DNA of 64,000 bases from Ligula intestinalis (lineage: Eukaryota; Platyhelminthes; Cestoda; Diphyllobothriidea; Diphyllobothriidae). Of the stretch, positions 34,768-46,128 are shown in pieces. The stretch covers positions 33,555,715-33,619,714 of the forward strand of contig JAYGXS010000005.1 of the NCBI GenBank assembly GCA_036362985.1. The letters run 5' to 3'. Within the stretch, counting starts at the first letter, position 1; each line of letters starts with the position of its first letter. A model generated the notes under the pieces. That model saw only the letters and a program-made list of their open reading frames with translations. It ran no database searches and was not told where the DNA came from. Made by a program: the position numbers and the translations under genes.

Positions 34768-36604
34768 TTTAAATTTACTTCAAAGTAGCCTTCAGAACAA
34801 AGTAAATTAGCTTTCTGAACAGGAGTGCCGAGCTATTTCCTATGCAATAGCCGAACAGCTGCCGACAAACCTAAAATGCCGTCAGATTCATAAACTGTCT
34901 GCTCTTAGCTATTACCTATGCAGTTAGTATGGACTATCATTTAACCTCTGTTTATTCTAATGGCTGCCTGCTTAAAGTTTATGAATATCACGCTCTATGT
35001 CTGATAAAATTCGGCCAAAATTTGCATGTCCTCTTTAGGACTTTGAGAGCAAGAGGGCTTACTTCGGATTAATCCTCGAGAAAATCTAGTACCAACCAAA
35101 CAGCACAGAGGGGACTCACGGACCAGCCGAACCCCTCAAAACAGAATATCGGCAGAACGCGTGTTTGGGCTACGGTCTATCATGCGACATAGCGGTTGGG
35201 CCTAACTGGCCATCTGTAAGAATTATTTGCAATCACCTTCTTCCTGACCCTAAAATCGGACTTGTATTACAGCTGGATAATTTCAACCAGCGTTTCTTTT
35301 GAAATAGCAGCGAATGTCCACGGAGGCCTTACGTGCGCCGGTTTCTTGGTTCTGAAACTATAAGTACGCTCCATTTTCTGGCATTATCAGCGTCGAAGTT
35401 CCTCTTGCATTCATAATTATTACAATATTTAATAGCACAGTTTGCACCAGTTGCCCCTCGTTTCAAATGGTCTCAACACAAATCAGGCAATCCAGCACTG
35501 GTCTCTGTAAGGCACTTAACCCTTTCCCCCGGTCAACCGGAAGTGAAGGAGAGAAAATTGTCCTTAAAAATTGATGTCGGGGGCATAGGCTGTGCTGGTG
35601 TCCAAACAGACAAAAGCACGACTAGGCGGAAGCATATTCTACAATATTCCGCTTCTCGCCCATTTCAGAAAAAGAAGGAAAGCACATAATATTGAGGACG
35701 CTTTAGCGAAAATTAGCTTGGCTGAAATACGTTGGCTAAGCCAACTCAGTAATCTCTACACAAACTTGCCTTTTCTAATCAGCAGGCTCACGTCAAATAA
35801 GGTTGATTGTGGGTGAGAAAAAGCATGAATTCAAAAGCAAGCATTTAGGGCAACTTGGAGAGAAGAAATATTCATATTAAAAACGATTTGCTTTCCATTT
35901 TTCTCGCCAGTCTCATGAATATCTACTGATGAAAAACCAAAAGCGCAGAAAATTACTCCTGCTTGGGTGAACATTTCGAAAAAAGGCTTTTTATTGTGAT
36001 TCCAAAAAATTATCTGAGGAAAAAACATATGGATCGAAGCATCAGGCTAATCGTTTCCCCTAGCAACCTAAGTCAATGATATAATGTTTAGGAGGAGAAA
36101 AACGAATGTATATCTTAAGGGAGTTTGAATGAATGGTAACAGAATTCTATTCATTGGCTTAACAAGTGAGTATAAGGAGGTATAAAAATGGAGTGCTCTT
36201 CTGCTGACGTCATAGAGTTTAAAGTAGCCTGCGATCACATGGGCAACTGAAAAAGGAAGTAAAAGAGAGCTAAAATGTGCCAAACTTCAGCCGTAAAATA
36301 TCTTGCCAACTTTGCATCGTTAAAAGTACTCTATTAATGGATCACAGAAAGTATTGAGTCATAATAGTGTTAGCCAGTTGTTTGAGAGCCTTGCAGGGTT
36401 GGATACAAAAGAGGCTATATAAATGAGTCTATAACACAATTAATTGGTGGTTTTTTCCTATTGCATTTTCCTAATTTATACCAATTCAATTGCCTTTCTG
36501 AAGGAAGATGTATGAACATCTCATTTTATGCCGACAAGTTTTATGTCTTAGAGAAGGCAAAATTGTGACTGCACAAAGTCCCTTAATGTTCGCGTGATTT
36601 TTTT
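34768..36604. other. Syntrophin intron sequence; nothing recognised
   Basis: No exon, repeat pair or element end was seen. A 74-codon plus frame at 35592-35816 and minus frames at 35831-36028 and 36068-36283 have no family signal. Confidence 0.35.
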
Positions 36605-36883
36605 NNNNNNNNNNNNNNNNNNNNNNNNNNNNNNNNNNNNNNNNNNNNNNNNNNNNNNNNNNNNNNNNNNNNNNNNNNNNNNNNNNNNNNNNNNNNNNNN
36701 NNNNNNNNNNNNNNNNNNNNNNNNNNNNNNNNNNNNNNNNNNNNNNNNNNNNNNNNNNNNNNNNNNNNNNNNNNNNNNNNNNNNNNNNNNNNNNNNNNNN
36801 NNNNNNNNNNNNNNNNNNNNNNNNNNNNNNNNNNNNNNNNNNNNNNNNNNNNNNNNNNNNNNNNNNNNNNNNNNNNNNNNNNN
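36605..36883. other. Assembly gap, 279 N
   Basis: A run of 279 unknown bases in the syntrophin intron. Any frame reported across it is meaningless. The missing syntrophin PH1b exon could lie here. Confidence 0.99.
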
Positions 36884-37406
36884 TGGGGTCGATCTCGTTT
36901 GCATTTTTCTCTGCAATGTGCTACCGGCCAGTGGGATGTTGATGAGGCTGCGTGTAGCGTAAGCCGCCGTCTGCCTTTGATGCCGAGGGCGTAGTCTAGC
37001 AGCTGCCAATAATCACAGTGAGGTTTAAGTCCCATTGTCTCGGACGAGGGTGTTGATTATGAGAATATTATGCCCTATGCAACTGCCTGCATCATATGGG
37101 GACGGTTGCCGATGCAGCTGCCTACCCCAAACGGCTACCGTGCAATCCCGTCCAGGTACTGTTATCTGCTCCTCTTTAGATAGTGAATTCGCCGCGGACG
37201 AGAAACCGATTGGTTCCCCTTTGGCGGGCGGATCATTCTAGCATTTGTTCTTCACGTCGTCAGGGCTTGCGACTGAGTAACGAGAAATAGGCACTGGGGA
37301 AATTTTGACAGAACCCTACCTATAGAATGGGAGAATTACGATCAGGAGGCAATAACTTATTAATTTCAGGCAATAGGTGGATAAGTTGGTTTGGCAGATT
37401 TGCTTA

Positions 37407-37650
37407 ATTTGAGTTGACCCAAGTGTGAAAAACTCTAGGCGTTTGGCGGGATTTGAACCCGCGCATCAGAGAAAGCCTTTGCCGGAGGCTAATGCTCTAC
37501 CGCTAAGCTACAAACGCCCGCTTCACGCCATGAGTTTAATCACACTTGGATCGATATTACCCGCTCAACTTTTCGCTCATATGGAATCCACCAATACGGG
37601 AGAAGTTGACTGCCCAAGCAGGATTTCCTAAGCAATCATCTAGAATCCAC
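37407..37650 (-). mobile_element. tRNA-derived SINE T1, left member of an inverted pair
   Basis: The reverse complement of this segment is nearly identical to 37683-37927, with fewer than about ten differences over 244 nt. It contains a tRNA-like core (37438-37519) plus the same flanks as the copy at 7808-7975. Outside the core lie 'atatggaatccaccaatacg' and 'gactgcccaagcaggatt'. Each arm therefore holds a full repeat unit. Confidence 0.9.
37438..37519 (-). tRNA. tRNA-like sequence, Ala(GGC)-type, inside SINE T1
   Basis: The fold has a 7-8 bp acceptor (GGGCGTTT with AAACGCC), D-arm AGCTTAGCGGTAGAGC, anticodon stem AGCCT/AGGCT with loop CCGGCAA, and T-arm GCGGG/CCCGC with loop TTCAAAT. A-box and B-box promoter words are good. 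The variable region is unusually long (about 11 nt) and the sequence is part of a repeat, so it is probably a SINE head rather than a working tRNA gene. Confidence 0.45.
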
Positions 37651-37682
37651 TTAATAATTAAGTCGGCCTAGCAGTCATTCTG

Positions 37683-37927
37683 GTGGATTCTAGATGATTG
37701 CTTAGTAAATCCTGCTTGGGCAGTCAACTTTCTCCCGTATTGGTGGATTCCATATGAGCGAAAAGTTGAGCGGGTAATATCGATCCAAGTGTGATTAAAC
37801 TCATGGCGTGAAGCGGGCGTTTGTAGCTTAACGTTAGAGCATTAGCCTCCGGCAAAGGCTTTCTCTGATGCGCGGGTTCAAATCCCGCCAAACGCCTAGA
37901 GTTTTTCACGCTTGGGTCAACTCAAAT
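37683..37927 (+). mobile_element. tRNA-derived SINE T1, right member of an inverted pair
   Basis: Mirror image of 37407-37650, with a spacer of 32 nt (37651-37682). Its tRNA-like core (37815-37896) has 'cttaacgttagagc' where the left copy has 'cttagcggtagagc', so the D-loop differs. Confidence 0.9.
37815..37896 (+). tRNA. tRNA-like sequence, Ala(GGC)-type, second copy
   Basis: Same cloverleaf as at 37438-37519, but with the D-loop GG changed (GCGGT to ACGTT). This weakens the A-box and the D-loop/T-loop contact. A SINE head is more likely than a gene. Confidence 0.35.
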
Positions 37928-40303
37928 AGGTGGATAATCTCAAAGCGGAAGTCTTAATGGCGAAGATGATCCCAGAATTTTGCTGCCCTAATTTTGGATG
38001 ACCCATCATGAAGGGAGTGTGTTCCCTTCCCTCATGGGCAATTAATTTGTTCTTGTTCGCAGACGCAAGCCACACTGAGCGCTAGTTTATGGCCGACCAG
38101 ATCTGAGCTCATTTCTGGCCACTAGGTTATTTGGTTGAACGAGGGGGGGAAGGAACATTCCAAGAAGCCGAATTGAACAGAATAGAGTGGACACGGATTT
38201 AGGGGGGGGGAGAGGTCGGTTTCTGCTATATAAAGTTTTCCGACCGCGAGCTGTGGTTAGCTTTCCTGCTGTGCGATTGCCAGCACTACTGTACGGCACG
38301 TAGACACGCCAAACACACCCTGTATACATGACTATTTCCCCCATCTCTAGCATGAATAAGTCCCGTCCATCAGCACTACCATAACTCCTCACCTCTATCG
38401 ACACAAGAGCCTCAAACCTAGTCTTCCACTTCACATGCACGTCACGCATCGACCTGGCGGGTCACTTGCGAATCCATCGTACAGAGACTGGTGATGTATT
38501 GGATTTCCGCGATTTACACTCTCAATCTTGATACCTAACCTCCGATTTGCTAGGTTTGCAAACCTGGCAATTGACGGTCTTGTGATCATACCCAAACTGA
38601 TTAAGTAGCCGATACGCTGGTCATTCGTCACAATATATTGTTGAATCAGCATCTATTTCGCGTTCAGTAGCACGGGGCAACATCGCTGCCTTTGACTTGT
38701 GTACGTCAGACTACCTAAAATTGGTACTCTGATTCAATTCAATGACTAATGGAACATGAGTGCGGGAGCAGTGGTTCCGATAACTCTGTACTGGAGCACC
38801 ATCATTTTGTTCGACATGTGCATCCCCAATGCCACGCAACTCTGACTTCCTCCAATTGTATTGTGTTTTCTGGTGTTCCATTCATTTTTCATCGCCTAGC
38901 GACAGATACCATTTCAGGTCAGACTTCCCCGTAGTAATTCAACCACTCATTCATAGTATTTAGGACTCTACCAGTAAGCCTTCGCAGGTCTTCCAGTAGC
39001 ATTTTGTAGCTCCAGAGGGAAACCCACTCCGAAATTACCTAGATCCTCAAAGTACGATGGAGGCTTCCTTTCCAATCAAAAATAATGGACGAATGCGTTC
39101 CACTTTCTTAGTGACTGAACAGACTGGTAACTTTTCTTCTGTCTCTTCATGCCAGAAAATTTTCTCCACAGACCTTCTTATTTGTGATCAGGCCTTGTTC
39201 ATCATCGCACTTGGGAAAATATTTTTCATTTTTCAAGAGACTACATTGGAGGAGATATGTTGACGCCATTCCCTGATCGATTTCAGTGTGAAAATCAGTT
39301 TGAAGATACCCTGAGTTAGGAACAAAAACCAGAGGTAGGAACTATGTTATAGAAGCACCAAAGAAATGGGCGATCGCGTGTTCCCCAAACGTATTTGGTT
39401 TTTGTCACATTTGCGTAAAAAACCATACTTATTTCACAGGAATTTTAATGAGCATTTCTCACCTCCTTCAGAGCGGATTCCCGGCTCATGCCCAGAGTCC
39501 AGCTGACAAAAACCCAGTCACATACGACCCAGTCAAATAAACGTTGACAATGATACGTGAACCGACATTTTGTCAATGATCCATGCCTCCTTCCATAGCA
39601 GTAACATCTTTTGGGTTATAAAACGTTGCATCTTCAATGTACAATCCGCAAGGCCAAGCGATACAGAGGCCGAAGGCAGTGTGTAAAGAAGCTTTTATTA
39701 GGTCGTTGGCCTCCTTTTAGGGCAAAAAAATCCGCAAATGGCCGGAAAGTCTCCCACAGTACTCATCCGCCTTGCACTACCCATAACGCTTTTATGGAGT
39801 CGAGAGCACATTTAAACATAGCTAAGACATCGGAATGATGCATACTATCAGGAAGGTTATGACTGAAGTCATGGCTCCCGACTCACTGATTACTGATCGT
39901 AATCCGACTGCTTCCTGTTACAGAAACCTGGTCTTCGCACGAATTTCCAGGGAAAGGGTTAACGCAAAGGTACTTGACGTATTTCCGGAGCCTGCTCTAT
40001 CCTAGGCTCCTATTCAATGTCATCTACGTTCGGAGATACAAAAATGGTTATAGGTGATTAACGATTCTGTGGATATTAGAAAAATGGCGTTGGACGTTTG
40101 TTAAGCCTGCTTTGTGAGGTTCTTTAGAAATCGGCCTTGCAAAACGAACAAGGTGTCTATTTAGACAATGAAGGGCTTCAAAGCTCGATTTTAACTACGT
40201 TCGACAGCAGGGTGGTCACAGGGCTAGGGGAACATCAGGTCCACTTCCAAGGCAACGCTTGACCATACAGCACGGCCTTGAATTCGCGTTACATGCCAAC
40301 GTA
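37928..40303. other. Syntrophin intron sequence; nothing recognised
   Basis: It contains a G-run near 38200 and several short frames on both strands (for example 38087-38449 minus, 39611-39838 plus) without family signal. No repeat pair within the window was matched to it. Confidence 0.35.
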
Positions 40304-41220
40304 TACGAAAGATTGATAAACTTTCACTAATCAGCATTGAGTAAGGTTGTAATACTGATCATCGTGTAGTCTATTCTGCCATCATTTCAGTCAGGATAGT
40401 ATGCCCGCTTTTTGCCGAGCTTCTTTTTAACCGCTAACAAAACGTGTGTACTGTAAAAAGTGGCTTTTAAGGTAGCTTGCATTATGCCATTGGTTTTGAC
40501 TGTCTGTATCAATCCAAATGTATTTTATGGAAAAAAATAAACGAAAATTTATTTCTTGTTCTCTTTTGGTAGGAAAGTATGACTCTAAATTTTATACTTA
40601 AAAAGGGTATTTTTCGGTTATAAAATAGTTTCTAAATTATGGAATAATTTTTAAACCTACTGAGTCCTTCACTCGAATTCAAGGTTTAGAAACTGCGCAC
40701 TGTGTAAATCCTGTTTAAGGAAAAGTACGTTATCGCCTACAGTTTGAGGAAGAAATTACATTCTCCTCATAAAATGTTGCAATATGTGTGAAACATGCTT
40801 AACACAGTAGTGACAGCATTTATAAATTGACGGATACGATATATTATGAATGAGCACATCACAACCGTTCAAAAGTTTGCAGTTATTAATTTTTTTAAAA
40901 CGCAAGTTACCCCTTCTTTCAGTATAAAATTTGAAAGAAGGCGTAATTCGCTACCAACCGAGTACAATAAATAATTGTTTTGTTTACGTTTCCCATAAAA
41001 TATGTTTGAATTTATAAAGGCAGTCAAAATCAATGATAAAAACGCATACTATTTAAGTAGTTACTCTTTACAGCATATAAGTCTTGTTAGCGGTGAGAAA
41101 TAAGCTCATTAAAAAACCGACATCCTACCATGACTGAAATGACTTCAGAATAGACTGCACAATAATCAGCATAACAACCCTAGTCAATGCCGATTAGCAA
41201 GAGAGTATCAATCTCTCGCG
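40304..41220. mobile_element. MITE family B, full-length copy with long terminal inverted repeats
   Basis: The left end 'tacgaaagattgat' and the reverse complement of the right end 'cgcgagagattgat' start inverted repeats of about 290 nt with moderate divergence (shared blocks 'ctaatc.gcattga', 'aatactgatcatcgtgtagt', 'gctaacaa', 'cttgtt/ctcgg...ggta'). TA dinucleotides flank both ends (40302-40303 and 41221-41222), as expected for Tc1/mariner-type insertion. The central 330 nt is non-coding. Other copies are at 7220, 9308, 48292 and 60495. Confidence 0.85.
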
Positions 41221-41439
41221 TATGGCGAGCACTATGCGCCCCAGAGCAGGGTGGGCGCAAGGAACGGTGAATTAGTTTATTGTGATCGCAGGCTCGCGCA
41301 GTATTTACTGAATTCTGTCTTTTTTCCCATCCACCGGGGCCTGGCGCCAAGGCGGAGTCAAGGAGGCCGGAGGCGTAATCAGGTGCGATGGTTGACAGGC
41401 CCACGCATATCAGACACGCTGGACAATGCTACAGACTCC

Positions 41440-41620
41440 TACGCAAATACGAAAGAGCTGTGCCTAAGATTCCAACTCAGTGGGAGTGCCATAGAAGCCG
41501 CAGTAAACAGGGGGCAATACTTGAGTTGGACAGGACTAACTGACGATAGCCAATAAGCCAGAAATGACAATCCTAGTCTACCCTATCTTTGTGGGCGATG
41601 TCCTTCTGTGTAGTTGACTA
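41440..41620 (+). mobile_element. SINE T2 remnant
   Basis: 'ccagaaatgacaatcctagt' followed by 'cctatctttgtgggcgatgt' and 'ccttctgtg' matches the tail of the copy that follows at 41742-41935. The tRNA head is not recognisable. Confidence 0.55.
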
Positions 41621-41741
41621 GCCGCCTTGCGGTGTGGCTCGAGTGTGAACTCCAAAGGCACCAGGGCGGAAGGAGTATGTCCTATAACAGATCGCCTATC
41701 TGCGTTTGTATATTGCGGATCAAAAACCGACAAGAGGGCGA

Positions 41742-41935
41742 GCCCATGGCCCAGTGGTTAAGGTGCTGAACGTCTAACTAACAAGGTCGTGGGTTCGAAA
41801 CTCGAGTGGGGCACCAGTTTGTGGGACAACACTTGGGTTGGTATATGACTAGATGACGACGGCTAAGGAACCAGAAGTGGCCATCCTAGTCTCCCTTCTC
41901 TCTGTCGGTAATGCCCTTCTGCATGCACATGTATA
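41742..41935 (+). mobile_element. tRNA-derived SINE (family T2), best copy
   Basis: The tRNA-like head has A-box 'tggcccagtggttaag' and B-box 'gggttcgaaactc'. A body follows with 'gggacaacacttgggttg', 'actagatgacgacggctaag', 'ccagaagtggccatcctagt' and 'gtcggtaatgcccttctgca'. The same body occurs at 33777-33905 and in the remnant at 41440-41620. SINEs of this kind are transcribed by RNA polymerase III from the internal boxes. Confidence 0.8.
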
Positions 41936-42716
41936 TCTGTCCGTGAAATTAATCCCATCGATAGAGCTTTTTGTGTAAGTGGAAAGAGTACTATTTTAGA
42001 ACCAACCAAAGTAGCTCATTGCTTAGTTACTGGTCCGCCACCTCATTATAAAAGCCCTAAAAGATATCGCTTCGTGGTTAGAGTACTTGTTAATTTTCGA
42101 GACAACTAACTAAGGCCAACAAGATGTTTAATCGGAAGCTCTCAATACTAACCTTTCTAATTTCCGCAGACAGTGATGTTTGGAACTGGAGTAAACAGGT
42201 AATGCACGCATCTTAGCTTTCAATTGATGCCCTTGGTGGACGTAACGCAAACACAAAGTACTCCTATGTTACTGGCCTGATGTGCAGCATTATTTGACAC
42301 GCTAAACTCAATGTATGTAGAGTTTCTACCTTTAAATAACCACATTCTGGAGAAGGGCCTGGTCCACACATAACTCAGGAAGGGAAACAATCATTTGTCA
42401 AAAATACAAATAACCTATACTTTTGGACTTTGACCGCAATTGCTAGCATGTATTTGCTTTTTAAAGCTCCCTTCTGACTATGAATGAGTGTGAATAAAAT
42501 AGCAGTTTGGAACCAACTACAATAAATCACTTGGTGTTTTGTTAACCCGGTTAATTGAAAGCTTTTTTGTGCTGAAAGTATCTCACTATTTTCGGGACAT
42601 GGCTGACTATTCTTCAAGACCAACGGTATGCACTTATATGAACCATGTGATATCTACTAATACAAGAGCTCCAATTGTAACTCTTTAAATTTCCACGACA
42701 AATAACTTATCTGGGT

Positions 42717-43127
42717 TTATACCGGTGCTCTAGTCAAGAGTTTGGTAAATAACTCAGCATTCATAGACAACTGGCTGTCTTTAGGCAGCATTTGAAAAGT
42801 ACGCCGAATATTCTGCTCAAATTGGCGTATTTCAACTCCAGTATTTGTATCACATATCGAACCGAATTTGTGAGAAGTTTGTGCCGAGGAAGTTAGCCCA
42901 AATCCACACATTACCTTCAGAGGAAATTGAATAGCCAAACGCTAGAGACTTGCGTTATCTACTGGAAGGTCAGTGCTGAACATTGATTGGCCTACTGATG
43001 AGACGAAGCGGCAGCACAAATTAATGAAACGCACACCCAAACCCATGGCTATTAAGGGAACGGTAGGTCCATCAGGCGAGCTTTTGTGTGAGGATGTAGG
43101 TGATACTGCAATCACCGCAGAGATCAC
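42717..43127 (-). pseudogene. 136-codon minus-strand frame broken by one stop codon
   Basis: Two frames (43127-42942 and 42938-42717) are in the same phase and are separated by a single TAG (about 42944). Together they encode a mixed, non-repetitive peptide (MISAVIAVSPTSSHKSSPDG ... MAIQFPLKVMCGFGLTSSAQ ...). Nothing was recognised. It could be a recent pseudogene, an exon piece, or chance. Confidence 0.35.
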
Positions 43128-43839
43128 ATTTCAATTAAAATATTGAAATTCTCGTTACAGTTTGCTTTTACGTGCATTGAAGCACATATCAGGAACATTG
43201 TACCAGCTATCTGACGAGCAGGGTCATGCGGATCCCTACCCATTGGCGAAGATCGAGATACAGGAATCTCATGACTCTTATAAGCCAGCTGCCCTCTGTT
43301 CCAGCCGTCGGCATCGCACAATATTATCTTTGATATTTTTGGTTGCTGGGGTGTGTGCTATTAGTTGTGGTTCGCCTGTGGCCGAAGCACATCTTGCGAT
43401 GACGCAGATTTGGCCCCAAAGGGGGAAAGCTTTCGAAAGCCTTGGATAGGTATGGTTACGGAGCCAATAATCTGTCCTCCTGCTCTTCTCCACTGACGTC
43501 TACGGGGGGGGGGAGGACTACGACGACTGAACCGCTTCTTTTTCCCGTCTCACCTGGTTCGTCTAGTGGACAGAGCAAAGTCAAGCTATTTGAAATAGGA
43601 AGCCAAGGGATCACGCCCTCCCCCCACTAACAATCAGCCTAGTGGTCACATTCGCTTGGCATTTCGAATAGCGTAAAAAAGAACTACAGAGGTCGAGGAG
43701 GACCAAAATGCAATAAGTGCGTGTGTTTGTGTTTGGGGAAGTCTTTTGTGGACTTTTCCGAAAATGCTTTCAAAGTAAGGAAGCATGCTTACCGCCAGGT
43801 GGAACACAGTCTACCCCCGTGCGCGCACTGTTGGGGTAC

Positions 43840-44185
43840 CTGCAACAATCTTTTTTTTTCGGGAAAAATGTCTCCAACAGGCATCACAGGCAAATCCTCC
43901 TTGCAAGCCGCACAGTTTTCAAACCATACGGTCGTAACTTCAGTCTTATCAAAGAGGAGTTGCGAGAAAGCGTCCTCCTTATCCTCTTTCTCCTCTCCCA
44001 TCATGCATAAAAGATGAAGTAGAGTTCAAGGACACACTTGATAGTGTGAGTGTTTGCTTAGCTATTTGGTCGTAGTCTGCATAAGCAGTCTGCAAAGAAG
44101 GAAGGCACGCACCTGCCTCTCAAGCCAGTTCTCTCGCCGGGAAAATGGGTCTGTCGAAAGTCCATTAAGCTGATCCAGGTGTATG
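43840..44185 (+). pseudogene. Decayed duplicate of the exon pair at 45182-45526
   Basis: Offset by about 1303 nt from the better copy. It is almost identical over 43938-44150 ('cagtcttatcaaa.aggagtt', 'catcatgcataaaagatgaa', 'aaagaaggaaggcacgcacc', 'tctcaagccagttctctcgc'). The acceptor upstream of the first exon has changed from 'tttcag' to 'ttcggg', and the donor of the short intron has changed from GT to GA, so neither junction can be spliced normally. It also has 9-12 extra bases in the Ser/Pro-rich part. Confidence 0.65.
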
Positions 44186-45181
44186 AGTGTGTTCGACTAC
44201 CGATTTTGGTGAAGTCTACCAAGTGCACCAACAGGTTGGTACAGAAGGCGACAGTCTCAGGGAGTAGATTATAGTGATGGCGGACGTATTTGGCGCTAAT
44301 CGCACTCTCCACCTTCGTCCGGGGTCAACGAGATAAACTGGGCTCTGGCGTTGGGCGCTTTTTCCAATGCAAGCCAGCAACACCGCTTAATTTAGTCTTA
44401 AGTGACAGTAGACTCTGCGTAGGAACTATTGCTCTACCTTCCCTCACTCACACTTAGTAGGTGCCAAGACAGGCTCAAGGAGGCCGAGACTGATAGGGCT
44501 AATGCCACTCACTGATATCACTGACTAGCAGAGTAGCTGAGACTTAGTAGCATCGCTACTATTTCTGATGCTAATATAAGTCAGAGATGACGTTGCTTTG
44601 AAATCAACGTTAGATCTCCATAAAAAGTGTGAATCTGGGTTTTTGCTTTTTCTAGTAAATACACTTTTGAGGCCTTGAGCACATCAGGGCTTGCCTTGGT
44701 TTCCACTTCTTAACTCCATCCGCCAGGCTGTGTCTGTTTCTACTCGGTTTGGTCTACGAGGCCTTGAATACTGCTGGTCTAAGTACGTGTCTTTGCTAAT
44801 GTGCTAATTCTAGCAACCATACTTACGAAGACCAGTAAATAGTATATTATAATACGGTTTGTCTGTGCTTTTAGGAAATCGGAACCAAGTATGCACTCCT
44901 AATCTGTATGAGGCAAGAAATAAGTACTTGATGGTTTAAGACAAAACGTCTCATTGAAAGGTGCCATGCTACAAGTACTGCTGCCACTGCTACTACTATT
45001 TCTATACTTCTTCATAGCAAAACACCTAAGTGTTATTAGTACTATTACTCTGGCTATTTTTAATTCAGACGCGACGCTTATTAAAAGTCAACGCTGCGGT
45101 TCATATCCTCCCGATCTTAGCATCAGGTGGAAGACGGTCTGCTCCCTGTTGGCACAGCTGTAATTACCGTTTTTTTTTCAG

Positions 45182-45330
45182 CAACCGTGACACAATTACC
45201 TTTCTTTGAAGCTGGACAATTTACCCAACCTGATGGTTTACTTCAGTCTTATCAAATAGGAGTTGCGCGAAAGCGTCCTCCTCCTCTCCCATCATGCATA
45301 AAAGATGAAGAAGAATTCAAGGACACACTT
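45182..45330 (+). CDS. Penultimate exon of an unidentified protein
   Basis: The acceptor is a strong 'gtttttttttcag'. The frame (phase 1) reads (x)TVTQLPFFEAGQFTQPDGLL, then QSYQIGVARKRPPPLPSCIK and DEEEFKDTL. It ends in phase 0 at donor GTTAGT (45331). It joins in frame to the next exon after only 49 nt. I do not recognise the family. It could be the C-terminal part of a nuclear or regulatory protein (basic RKRPPPLP, acidic DEEEF), but this is a guess. It lies on the same strand as, and within, the syntrophin intron, so it may be a nested gene piece, part of a transposon, or an alternative exon. Confidence 0.5.
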
Positions 45331-45379
45331 GTTAGTGTGAGTGTTTGGTTGGCCACTTATTCGTAGTCTGCATAAGCAG

Positions 45380-45526
45380 TTTGCAAAGAAGGAAGGCACG
45401 CACCTGCCTCTCAAGCCAGTTCTCTCGCCGGGAGAGGAGGACTGTCGAAAAGACCACCTAGCTGATCCAGGCAACTCACTGACATCCTCCTTCTCCACCT
45501 CCAACCAATCAGAAGGTCGAATTTAA
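45380..45526 (+). CDS. Terminal exon of the same unidentified protein
   Basis: After the 49-nt intron (45331-45379, GTTAGT...AGCAG) the frame reads FAKKEGTHLPLKPVLSPGEE, DCRKDHLADPGNSLTSSFST, SNQSEGRI and stop TAA. The reading frame is also conserved over its first 18 codons in the decayed copy near 44091-44145. The Ser/Thr-rich end looks disordered. No AATAAA was assigned with certainty. Confidence 0.5.
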   Translation, partial: FAKKEGTHLPLKPVLSPGEEDCRKDHLADPGNSLTSSFSTSNQSEGRI

Positions 45527-46128
45527 TAGCAATTCCAGTTGACATCAATATCTGATTGTAGGTTTCTCTTTTTTTCCAGTTGGACCTTCGGTCGTATTTG
45601 TCGTTATTAGCAGGGCTGCGGACGGCGGTGTCACGTGGTTGGCGACTGCGCAGGTGTCTTTACTGAAATCCGTGCCCCTCCCACTTTAAGAGTCTCTGCC
45701 TCAGAGATGAAATTGGAGAAGTCTAAATCACGACAAGCTTGATTTCGTAGGAAAATGCTGTGTGTTAAAGTCATAGACCTGAATAATTCGGATTAAATCG
45801 CTAGCCTAAGGTAAGAAAAATAAATAAGTACGATTAAATGACAAAAAAAGCTTTGTTTTAGTGGTCAGTTAGTGTTGTTGCGGTACTGTCGTATTCTGAA
45901 AAGACCAGTTCCCGTTCAAATCCGACTGCTCAGACCAAGGCAACTGATCTTCCGGCTATCGCAAGTTTATCCTCTGTGCAACGAAAGCCTGGAGGTCACC
46001 TTTTTGTGTACTCTCATTTCTCCATATGTTTGCGAAAATTCCCATTATAAATAAAAGACGATAAACTGGCGAGTATACGTTAGCTTTCGATAAATTATCT
46101 CCAGGCTTGTACAATAATATGGTAATGC

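Noticed and set aside
36548..37035. 150-codon frames across 36605-36883
   Set aside because: The frame is open only because it consists of N; there is no evidence of coding.
37438..37896. Two functional tRNA-Ala genes in opposite orientation
   Set aside because: The cores are embedded in repeat units whose flanks recur at 7808-7975, the variable region is too long, and one copy has a damaged D-loop.
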